Shown here one piece after another: positions 1-5,730 of a DNA stretch of 7,714 nt (position 1 is its first letter; the number at the start of each line of letters is the position of its first letter). Below the pieces are notes generated by a model. It was given only the letters and a program-made list of their open reading frames with translations, had not been told where the DNA came from and did no database searches. The translations under genes were made by a program, and so were the position numbers. The DNA comes from Clostridia bacterium (GTDB taxonomy: Bacteria; Bacillota; Clostridia; Oscillospirales; CAG-272): NCBI GenBank assembly GCA_017452565.1, contig JAFTMF010000022.1, positions 1-7,714 on the forward strand, written 5' to 3'.

Positions 1-1916
1 AAGATGCACTGATCTCTGCCGCTGATGACAGCGTGAATTTCGTAGCCGCCACCGTTGTAAACGCCCTCGAAAGTACCGTTGCTTCCGATGCCTTGGTAGT
101 CTTTCACGGTGGTCATATCCAGATTGGCGGTCTGCAGGAAGTGCTTGCCGCTGAAGGTATTGCCGCTGTTCAGCGCCTTGGTGAAGTTCATGAAGTCGGC
201 GGGTTTGGAGATGAGATAAGGATCGGAGGCCGTTCCCTTGCCGCCGGAGCATTCGAACTTGTAGGAAGGATCGGGGGTCGGTGTGGGAGGAATTACGATG
301 CCGCCGCCCACGTCGGTGTTATAGCCCTCTTTGTAGCGGTCACTGCCGATGAAGGAGTTCATCCACTCCACACGGGAGGTCAGCCACTTGATGAGGTACT
401 GATAATGCTGATTGTAAGATTTCAGATTCTGAATGGGTCGGGGCTCTCGGTTCATACACTGACCGAAGATCTGCCATTCCTCAAAGTTACGGCAGAAGGA
501 GCCGTTGTAGGTGGTGGCCTGCTCCTCGATCATCTCGTCCAGAGAGTTCACGATGTCTTGCACCTCTTTGGATGCCCATCTTTCTGCCACCAGCTCACGG
601 AACCAGTGGTAGGCCATCAGATTGTAGAACCAAGGGTTGCTCTGACCCTTGAGATTCTGTGCGGCGTAGAGATCCACGAAGGTGTCGCAGCCCTCGTTGG
701 CGTTGCCCAGCGACAGGTCGAAGTCCCAGACGGGGCCGAGGTAGAGCTTTCCGCCGGCATCCTTGTAGAGATAGAAGGAGTCCCATCCTACGTCCAGATT
801 CTTCACCGTCTCTTCCACGATGTAGGTATCAATGATGGAGTTCAGATCCATCAATTCTTCGATCCGCTCCCGATCGCCGCTTTCCACAGTGTCGAAGCAC
901 TGGGACACGTAATCCTCGATGAACATAGTCTGTTCCCAAGCCAGCCATTCGTCTTTGGAGAGATCGCTCTTGATCTCGTAGCTTCTGCCGCCTGCGTAGA
1001 AGAGGGGCTCTTCGGCGTAATTGGTGAGCTGAATCAGGAAGCCGATGTCGGTGCCGCTCTCTACCTCCTCGCTGATGGCAACCCGGTCATCGTCCACACG
1101 GATGGCCTCGCACAGCAGATAAACGCCGTTGTACTGACCGTTGATGTACATTTCTACGTTGATACAAGCAGGAGAATATGCAATTCCGCTCATCATAGCG
1201 GCGAATTTCAGCGCAGTGTAGTTGCGCAGGAGGGATTGGTCGCAGTGGTTGGCAATGAGATTCCAATGCTTGCCGTCGTCTGCGCCTACTCCCCGCAGGT
1301 TTTCCTTGGTGTTCAGCTTGATGCGGTAGGATTTTTTATCGTAAGTCCAGGAGTTGTTGCCTCTGCCGCGGATTTCCATCGCTCTGTCGGTGATGGCGAA
1401 CTCCTTTTCGCAGTTGGTGATGGAAATTGTGCCGCCCACGTACTCTTCTTTAGAGTAAACGTCCTCGCCGGTTTCGGTGGTGAGGTGAATCACCGGCATT
1501 TCCAGATACACGGGTGCCACGATGGCGTAAATGACGGTGGTCTTGCCCTTCTCGCCCTTGTCACCCTGACGGGTGGGGGAGGTGTTGCCGTCGCTCCAGC
1601 GGATGAACTCGTAGCCCACCCACGGATTCACGGTGATCTGGGAGGTGCCGTTCTGACCGTAGAGGGTCTGCTCGGCTTCGCCCTCGAAATCGCCTGCGTT
1701 GAGGATGGACAGAGCGTACAGCACCTTGGTGGAGCCGTCGGGGGAATCGGTGATTTCGGTGTCGGGCTGGTCGTAGGGAGTGGTGACCTTGCCGCCCTCA
1801 CCGCCCACGGGAGAGGTAGTGGTCTGCTCGCCGTCCTTGTTGCCCTTGCAGGCAAACAGAGTAGGGAGCAGCAGAACGGCTGCCAGCAGGAAGGAAACAA
1901 ATCTGAGTTTTCGCAT
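1..1916 (-). CDS. CotH-kinase family surface lipoprotein with InlB-like and GLUG-like modules (partial, C-terminus off window)
   Basis: Read on the minus strand from the ATG at 1916-1914, the frame stays open for 638 codons to the left edge, so the C-terminus is missing. The start follows an AAAGGAA ribosome binding site. Residues 1-23 form a lipoprotein signal (Arg/Lys, hydrophobic core, lipobox LFAC with Cys23). Residues about 60-135 resemble a divergent InlB B-repeat (GYEFIRWSDGNTSPTR at 101-116). Residues about 140-480 carry CotH hallmarks: RGRGNNSW at 183-190, KHWNLIAN at 216-223, SLLRNY at 228-233, GQYNGVYLLCE at 260-270, and SFYLYKD then GPVWDFD at 394-400. A proline linker (543-551) leads to GKGTASDPYLI (559-569) and a GLUG/beta-helix-like stretch. 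CotH proteins are atypical kinases that phosphorylate proteins, and CotH modules are also known in cellulosome-type proteins of ruminococci. The likely role is an extracellular membrane-anchored kinase or adhesin; its substrate is unknown. Family assignment is firm, function inferred. Confidence 0.93.
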   Translation of the reverse strand, partial: MRKLRFVSFLLAAVLLLPTLFACKGNKDGEQTTTSPVGGEGGKVTTPYDQPDTEITDSPDGSTKVLYALSILNAGDFEGEAEQTLYGQNGTSQITVNPWVGYEFIRWSDGNTSPTRQGDKGEKGKTTVIYAIVAPVYLEMPVIHLTTETGEDVYSKEEYVGGTISITNCEKEFAITDRAMEIRGRGNNSWTYDKKSYRIKLNTKENLRGVGADDGKHWNLIANHCDQSLLRNYTALKFAAMMSGIAYSPACINVEMYINGQYNGVYLLCEAIRVDDDRVAISEEVESGTDIGFLIQLTNYAEEPLFYAGGRSYEIKSDLSKDEWLAWEQTMFIEDYVSQCFDTVESGDRERIEELMDLNSIIDTYIVEETVKNLDVGWDSFYLYKDAGGKLYLGPVWDFDLSLGNANEGCDTFVDLYAAQNLKGQSNPWFYNLMAYHWFRELVAERWASKEVQDIVNSLDEMIEEQATTYNGSFCRNFEEWQIFGQCMNREPRPIQNLKSYNQHYQYLIKWLTSRVEWMNSFIGSDRYKEGYNTDVGGGIVIPPTPTPDPSYKFECSGGKGTASDPYLISKPADFMNFTKALNSGNTFSGKHFLQTANLDMTTVKDYQGIGSNGTFEGVYNGGGYEIHAVISGRDQCI

Positions 1917-1952
1917 TGGATCAAATTCCTTTCGTCGATTACTTCATTTCAA

Positions 1953-1985
1953 ATGATAAACGCACATACATAACCATTTTATCAT
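1953..1985. repeat. Operator-like inverted repeat ATGATAAA / TTTATCAT
   Basis: Perfect 8-base arms at 1953-1960 and 1978-1985 are separated by 17 bases, giving 25 bases centre to centre. It lies in the CotH 5' region and overlaps the possible -10 element. Arm length and AT-richness make chance possible; a repressor operator is the inferred alternative. Confidence 0.4.
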
Positions 1986-1986
1986 A
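1981..1986 (-). promoter_or_regulatory. Possible -10 element of the CotH lipoprotein gene
   Basis: The minus strand reads TATGAT here, one mismatch from the sigma-A -10 consensus, in an AT-rich stretch about 65 bases before the CotH start codon. No good -35 hexamer sits 16-18 bases upstream, so the promoter may be weak, activator dependent or elsewhere. It overlaps the right arm of the inverted repeat at 1953-1985. Confidence 0.3.
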
Positions 1987-2022
1987 TAAAAATGAATAAT
2001 CCGTGACCGAATCGGGACGATC

Positions 2023-2058
2023 TGCTAAAAAATCCGCTTCGGTGGCAGATTTTTTGCA
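2023..2058 (+). terminator. UUCG-capped hairpin followed by a T run, just upstream of the methyltransferase promoter
   Basis: Outer arms AAAAAATC (2027-2034) and GATTTTTT (2048-2055) are perfect complements and are flanked by TGC/GCA. Inside, CCGC pairs with GTGG around a cTTCGg tetraloop (2037-2042), an exceptionally stable RNA cap on the plus strand. The right side supplies a six-T run, so it looks like an intrinsic terminator reading rightward. No plus-strand gene ends here. It may insulate the promoter that begins 10 bases later from antisense transcription. On the minus strand the inner stem is weaker, but the T run is also present (leader attenuation of CotH is possible). Confidence 0.55.
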
Positions 2059-2068
2059 AAAGTACGAC

Positions 2069-2098
2069 TTGACAGCGAAAAAAAGAGCGTGGTATAAT
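2069..2098 (+). promoter_or_regulatory. Sigma-A promoter of the methyltransferase-like gene
   Basis: Perfect -35 TTGACA (2069-2074) and perfect -10 TATAAT (2093-2098) are separated by 18 bases. A TG at 2090-2091 makes it an extended -10. Transcription would start near 2105, leaving a leader of about 27 bases before the ATG at 2132. This predicts strong housekeeping expression. Confidence 0.9.
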
Positions 2099-2131
2099 AC
2101 TTCCAATACAGTTTTCAAGGAGGTGCACGGA

Positions 2132-3013
2132 ATGCTCACCGAGGCACAGATTGCAAGATTCAATCAGATCATCCTCTCTTTTTGGGCGGATTATCTCAAC
2201 GATCATCCCGACTACATTGACGATGCGGGCATCGCCGAGCTGACTGCCGACAGCTGCTTTACCGCTGAGGAGGTCTATCCTATGGTGATTGCGGCGCTGA
2301 TGGGGCTGTCGGTGGACGAGAACCGCCTCCACCGAGAGATTTTCGACGCCTATTTCCCCGATATGATCCATCCTCTGTCTGCAGAGGACTATCGGAGCGA
2401 TCCCTATTACCGTGCCGTGCAATTTCCCAACGTGCGGGCGGGCAAGTGGGAGCTGCGCACCCTCTCGTACAAACCCTATGAAGCCTTCGTGATGAATGAT
2501 CCCCACACCCGCGCCGACCGACGGATCATTCCCCAAATCGGCTATTTTAAGGAGCGATTCGACTATCCCTGCGTGCTGGAGGGGGGACGGGAGTGGATGC
2601 TCATCACTCCCAACGAGATCAACACTATGGCTCCCCACGTAGAGGCGGCCTTCGGAAAGGTGCTGACCTACGGTCTGGGGCTGGGCTACTTCGCCTATAT
2701 GACTGCCCGCAAGGAGGAGGTAGACTCGGTGACCGTAGTGGAGCGGGACGCCGACGTGATTGCCCTCTTCGAGGGCTACGTCCGTCCCCGTTTAGGGGAA
2801 GCAGGGAAGAAGATCACGGTAGTGCAGGCCGACGCCTTCGACTTTGCCGCCACCGAGATGGGCAAGGGCGGCTACAACTACGTTTTCACCGACCTCTGGC
2901 ACGATCCCTCCGACGGAGTTGCTCTCTACCATCGGATGCAAGCCCTCGAACACCTCCCCCCCGGCAGCGAGTTCGGCTATTGGATCGAGGATACGCTGAG
3001 ATTGTACGAATAA
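2132..3013 (+). CDS. Uncharacterised class I SAM-dependent methyltransferase-like protein
   Basis: A 293-residue soluble protein without signal peptide or membrane segment. The ATG at 2132 is chosen because AAGGAGG (2117-2123) lies 8 bases upstream; an in-frame start at 2003 would place the promoter inside the gene. The C-terminal half has a Rossmann-type SAM-binding pattern: VLTYGLGLGYFAYMTA at about residues 175-190 (motif I, glycine loop), then VTVVERDADVIALFEGY with an acidic VERD at the end of strand 2, then VVQADAFDF (motif II) and YNYVFTDLWHD (motif IV-like). This order resembles spermidine synthase-like and RNA/protein methyltransferase folds. The N-terminal 150 residues are mostly helical with no motif I recognise. 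It is transcribed alone from its own promoter, converging with the GH43 gene. Substrate unknown; the fold is well supported, the activity only inferred. Confidence 0.85.
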   Translation: MLTEAQIARFNQIILSFWADYLNDHPDYIDDAGIAELTADSCFTAEEVYPMVIAALMGLSVDENRLHREIFDAYFPDMIHPLSAEDYRSDPYYRAVQFPNVRAGKWELRTLSYKPYEAFVMNDPHTRADRRIIPQIGYFKERFDYPCVLEGGREWMLITPNEINTMAPHVEAAFGKVLTYGLGLGYFAYMTARKEEVDSVTVVERDADVIALFEGYVRPRLGEAGKKITVVQADAFDFAATEMGKGGYNYVFTDLWHDPSDGVALYHRMQALEHLPPGSEFGYWIEDTLRLYE

Positions 3014-3101
3014 GAGGAAATGGTGGGGAATCCGAAGCGCGCGTTTGCTGCATCCACAAGAATCCTATTCGTTGGTGGGCAAATGATCTTTATTTTGAAG
3101 T

Positions 3102-3130
3102 AAAAAAGAAAAAGACGTCGAACGCCGTCT
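3102..3130 (-). terminator. Minus-strand terminator after the GH5-GH43 operon
   Basis: On the minus strand, AGACG (3130-3126) pairs with CGTCT (3117-3113) around an 8-base loop, followed by T5-C-T6 running to 3102. This is the only hairpin downstream of the GH43 stop with a T run in the minus direction. The stem is short, so efficiency is uncertain. Confidence 0.5.
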
Positions 3131-3177
3131 AGATAGGCTGAAGATACAGCCCGTTTAGAGACAGTTTCTTCAGTCTG

Positions 3178-3210
3178 ACCGCCTCGGCAATGCCGAGGCG
3201 GTTCGTTTTT
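3178..3210 (+). terminator. Strong intrinsic terminator between convergent genes
   Basis: Perfect 11-base arms ACCGCCTCGGC (3178-3188) and GCCGAGGCGGT (3192-3202) enclose the loop AAT. They are followed by TCG and five Ts (3206-3210). It terminates the methyltransferase transcript on the plus strand. On the minus strand the same stem starts 7 bases after the GH43 stop but lacks a following T run. Confidence 0.88.
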
Positions 3211-4105
3211 ATTCCTTTGAAGGGGTCATCTTTACTCTCTGGATGCTGCCGTCCTCGGCGAAGATCATCTCGTCGATGCAGACCTGACGGGAATTGCAAT
3301 CCACCTCGGAGAGGGGGCGGCGATGGTAGACGATGTACCATTTTTCGGGCTCCTCGGCGTCCTGCAGGAATCCGTGGTGACCGGGTCCCTTTGCCACGTC
3401 GTAATCGGTGCGCAGAATCTGATCCTCCTTGGGGAAGGGACCAAAGGGAGAGTTGGATCTGCCGTAGCAGACGCCGTAGGAATCGTTCCCCCAGCCGCCT
3501 ACCGACCACATAAAGTAGTAAACGCCGTCCTTTTTCAGCATACAAGGCCCTTCCACGTAATCGGGAGGGGTGATCTCGTGGAAGATCTCGCCGTCCTCGA
3601 AGGGAACGAAGCCGTCCATAGTATCGTTCATCACGGCTACGTTGCAATGTCTCCAGCCGCCGTAGTAGAGGTACACGGTGCCGTCGTCATCCTTGAAGAG
3701 ATGGGCGTCGATAGGCTGGGCTTTGTTGATAAACTTGCCCACTAAATGTCCCTCCATATGACGGCGGAAAGGACCTGCAGGAGAGTCGGAGACTGCGATC
3801 TCCAGTCCCCCGTCTTCCTCGTTGTTCTGAATATCGTTGGTGGCAAAGACCAGAGAGGATTTGCCGTCCTTCTCGATGATGGTGGGTGCCCAGACCGCCT
3901 GCCAGATGTGGGGGAAATCTTCGGTAGCGATGATGGATTCGGCCTTCTCCCAAACCTTGCCGTCCTTGGAGTGGAAGGCATCTTGATTGAGCTGCTGGCG
4001 ATAGGGACGGGAACGGGTGCAGTAGATCCAGTATTCGCCCTCGTAAAAGCGAGCTTCGGGGTCGGCGTACCAGCCGGGATTGATAGGATTGCTTAGTGTA
4101 ATCAT
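3209..4105 (-). CDS. Glycoside hydrolase family 43 protein (beta-xylosidase / alpha-L-arabinofuranosidase type), cytoplasmic
   Basis: A 298-residue protein beginning at the ATG 4105-4103, preceded by a GAAAGGAA ribosome binding site. A TTG 30 bases upstream would put that site inside the gene and is rejected. The three GH43 acidic residues are visible: Asp15 in YADPEA (catalytic base), Asp133 in QPIDAHLF (pKa modulator/orientation) and Glu185 in YVEGPCML (acid). The repeated blades of a five-bladed beta-propeller, GPGHHG at 240-245 and YHRRP at about 260 also fit. There is no signal peptide, so it should act inside the cell on imported arabino- or xylo-oligosaccharides. The length fits a single catalytic domain with no binding module. 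It starts 48 bases after the GH5 gene with no terminator between, so the two are probably one operon. The family is firm; the exact sugar specificity cannot be read from sequence. Confidence 0.93.
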   Translation of the reverse strand: MITLSNPINPGWYADPEARFYEGEYWIYCTRSRPYRQQLNQDAFHSKDGKVWEKAESIIATEDFPHIWQAVWAPTIIEKDGKSSLVFATNDIQNNEEDGGLEIAVSDSPAGPFRRHMEGHLVGKFINKAQPIDAHLFKDDDGTVYLYYGGWRHCNVAVMNDTMDGFVPFEDGEIFHEITPPDYVEGPCMLKKDGVYYFMWSVGGWGNDSYGVCYGRSNSPFGPFPKEDQILRTDYDVAKGPGHHGFLQDAEEPEKWYIVYHRRPLSEVDCNSRQVCIDEMIFAEDGSIQRVKMTPSKE

Positions 4106-4153
4106 ATGGGTATTCCTTTCGGGTAATAAAGTCAATTTTTTATGATTGGGGGC

Positions 4154-5455
4154 TCACCGATAGTTTTTTCTCAGCCAGTTCTTCAGGGTGACGTTGACAG
4201 TCCAGCCCACCGATTTGGTTTGCAGTTCCTTGCCCCACTTATCCAGAATCTCTTCGTAACTATCGTTGGCAAGATCGGCAGGGGCGAGATTGGCACGGTA
4301 GATCGACCAGTTTCCCCAATAATCGTAGGTGATCTTGTAAGTCCACGCCGTGCGGGAGATCTTGTGCTTGGCGTACAGATCCAGCGCGTAGGTGTAGAGC
4401 TCGTCGCCGTTGTTGAACTCGCCCACGTAGATGGCAACGCCGTACTTGTCTCTCAGCGCCACCAGCTCGCCCACCCGATAGTCGATCATATCGGTGGTGC
4501 TATCGTAGAGGTGCATCTGATAGAGCATATTTTCCCAACCGTATTTGGCAGGATCGGGGAGGCAGTCTCCCGACCAGATGCCCTCCACCGAGATCATATG
4601 AGTGGCATCCACCTTGCGGATCGCCTTGTACATCCGATCGTACACCGCGTGGGTGTAGCGAAGCGCAATTTCGCTGCCCGGCGCCCAGCCGTTTTCCAGT
4701 GCGGTATCGTTGTTCATGGGCTCGTTCATAATATCGTAGGCGGCAACGGTGCCGCTGTTTTTGTATCGATTCGCAATGGCAACCCACAGCCGCTCCATCG
4801 CCGCTTGATTTGCCTCTACTGTGTAGAGCTCGTTTTGGTTCAGCGTGCCGCAGCAGTGATTGGTGGACTGACCGCCGGGGCAGCCGTGCATATCTAAAAT
4901 CACGTAGAGATTATACTGTTCCGCCCAGTCGATGAGACGATCCATCAGCTGAAAGCCGGGATTCTCGTCGGGATCATCGGTGTAGAAGTTCAGATTGTCA
5001 TCCATAAAGTTGCGATACCAGAAGGGCAGGCGGATGCAGTTCATCCCCATAGAGGCGATGTTTTTGATATCCCACTCGGTGATGTAGTTATCGGCGTAGG
5101 ACAGGAAGAGGGTGCGGATCTGTTCTTCGGTAAAGCCGCGGGACTCCAGCAGATGGATGGAGTCTAAATTGCATTCCGATCCTGTGACCGCGCACATCCA
5201 AGTCTCCTGCAAAAGCCAGCCGCCCAAATTGATGCCTTTGAGCACCACTTCCTCGCCCAGCCCGTTATAGATATAGCCGCCCTTGCCCACGGCGAGCATC
5301 CGCTCTTTGTCGGTGAGGGGAGCAGGTTCGGTGATAGGCGGCAGGGTCAGCGCCGAGGTGGTGGTAGACGGAGCGGTCTCTGCCGTTTTCCCCGAGCAGG
5401 CGGTAAGGGGCAGGGTACAGCAAACCGACAGAAATAGGGAGAGCAGTTTTTTCAT
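4154..5455 (-). CDS. Glycoside hydrolase family 5 lipoprotein (cellulase / exo-beta-1,3-glucanase-like)
   Basis: A 433-residue protein starting at the ATG 5455-5453 with AAGGAG 5 bases upstream. The N-terminus is a lipoprotein signal (MKK, hydrophobic core, lipobox LTAC with Cys20) followed by a Ser/Thr/Pro-rich linker to about residue 48, so it is tethered outside the membrane. The TIM-barrel motifs of GH5 appear in order: KGINLGGWLLQETWM (73-87), Arg142 in NCIRLPF, LDMHGCPGGQS (188-197), the acid/base Glu245 in DIMNEP, His315/Tyr317 in YQMHLYD, the nucleophile Glu346 in YVGEFN, and Trp371 in TAWTYK. GINLGGWL plus LDMHGCPGGQS is reminiscent of exo-1,3-beta-glucanase-like GH5 members rather than classical cellulases, but that is inference. 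It is the first gene of a probable two-gene operon with the GH43. No carbohydrate-binding module or dockerin is seen. Confidence 0.93.
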   Translation of the reverse strand: MKKLLSLFLSVCCTLPLTACSGKTAETAPSTTTSALTLPPITEPAPLTDKERMLAVGKGGYIYNGLGEEVVLKGINLGGWLLQETWMCAVTGSECNLDSIHLLESRGFTEEQIRTLFLSYADNYITEWDIKNIASMGMNCIRLPFWYRNFMDDNLNFYTDDPDENPGFQLMDRLIDWAEQYNLYVILDMHGCPGGQSTNHCCGTLNQNELYTVEANQAAMERLWVAIANRYKNSGTVAAYDIMNEPMNNDTALENGWAPGSEIALRYTHAVYDRMYKAIRKVDATHMISVEGIWSGDCLPDPAKYGWENMLYQMHLYDSTTDMIDYRVGELVALRDKYGVAIYVGEFNNGDELYTYALDLYAKHKISRTAWTYKITYDYWGNWSIYRANLAPADLANDSYEEILDKWGKELQTKSVGWTVNVTLKNWLRKNYR

Positions 5456-5494
5456 AAGCGCTCCTTAGAAAAGCATAGAAAAGATTGTAGGAAT

Positions 5495-5523
5495 ATTGTA
5501 CCATATTTCGGGGGCGATGTCAA
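5495..5523 (-). promoter_or_regulatory. Sigma-A promoter of the GH5-GH43 operon
   Basis: On the minus strand, a perfect -35 TTGACA (5523-5518), a 17-base spacer and a -10 TACAAT (5500-5495) with an upstream TG (extended -10). Transcription would start near 5488, about 33 bases before the GH5 ATG. I see no convincing catabolite-control (cre) box around it. Confidence 0.88.
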
Positions 5524-5633
5524 GGGACAAACGGTGATCTGCCAAGGGAATGCCCCTCGCCGTCTCCACCACAGTATCTCATTTCCGACAGTATAGGCGA
5601 TAAGGCGGATTCCTTTCGCAGATTGTGAACACG

Positions 5634-5660
5634 TTGTTACATTTTTGCAACAAGATGTAA
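5634..5660. repeat. Interleaved inverted repeats upstream of the sortase promoter
   Basis: TTACAT (5637-5642) matches ATGTAA (5655-5660), and TTGTT (5634-5638) matches AACAA (5649-5653). The two pairs are interleaved, not nested. The block ends 7 bases before the sortase -35 and would suit a regulator binding site. Short arms in AT-rich DNA make this tentative. Confidence 0.35.
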
Positions 5661-5667
5661 AAACGCC

Positions 5668-5696
5668 TTGCAAATTACCCTTGGTTTTTGTATAAT
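5668..5696 (+). promoter_or_regulatory. Sigma-A promoter of the sortase-glycosyltransferase pair
   Basis: -35 TTGCAA (5668-5673), a 17-base spacer and a perfect -10 TATAAT (5691-5696), with TG directly before the -10. Transcription would begin near 5703, leaving a leader of under 30 bases before the GTG start. It lies back to back with the GH5 promoter, about 145 bases away. Confidence 0.85.
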
Positions 5697-5730
5697 AAGT
5701 GAAGAATCAACCGCGAAAGGAGGCTATACA

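Noticed and set aside
33..1973. Long plus-strand open frame of 646 codons
   Set aside because: It is the exact reverse register of the CotH lipoprotein gene. Its translation has no recognisable domain, and it has no convincing ribosome binding site. The minus-strand product has a signal peptide, lipobox and CotH motifs.
1917..1980. CcpA cre-like site on the minus strand (TGTGCGTTTATCA) before the CotH gene
   Set aside because: It is one base shorter than the cre consensus and lacks the conserved A residues, so the match is not meaningful.
2003..2131. N-terminal extension of the methyltransferase from an in-frame start at 2003
   Set aside because: This stretch contains the perfect -35 and -10 hexamers and the AAGGAGG site that serves the ATG at 2132.
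1982..2638. Minus-strand open frame of 218 codons opposite the methyltransferase
   Set aside because: It is antisense to a gene with clear fold motifs, has no ribosome binding site and no recognisable motif.
4106..4135. TTG start adding ten residues to the GH43 protein
   Set aside because: The GAAAGGAA ribosome binding site for the ATG at 4105 would then lie inside the coding region, and the extra residues do not resemble a signal peptide.
5668..5730. TTG start adding 21 residues to the sortase
   Set aside because: The TTG is part of the -35 hexamer and the stretch includes the -10 and the AAAGGAGG site for the GTG at 5731.
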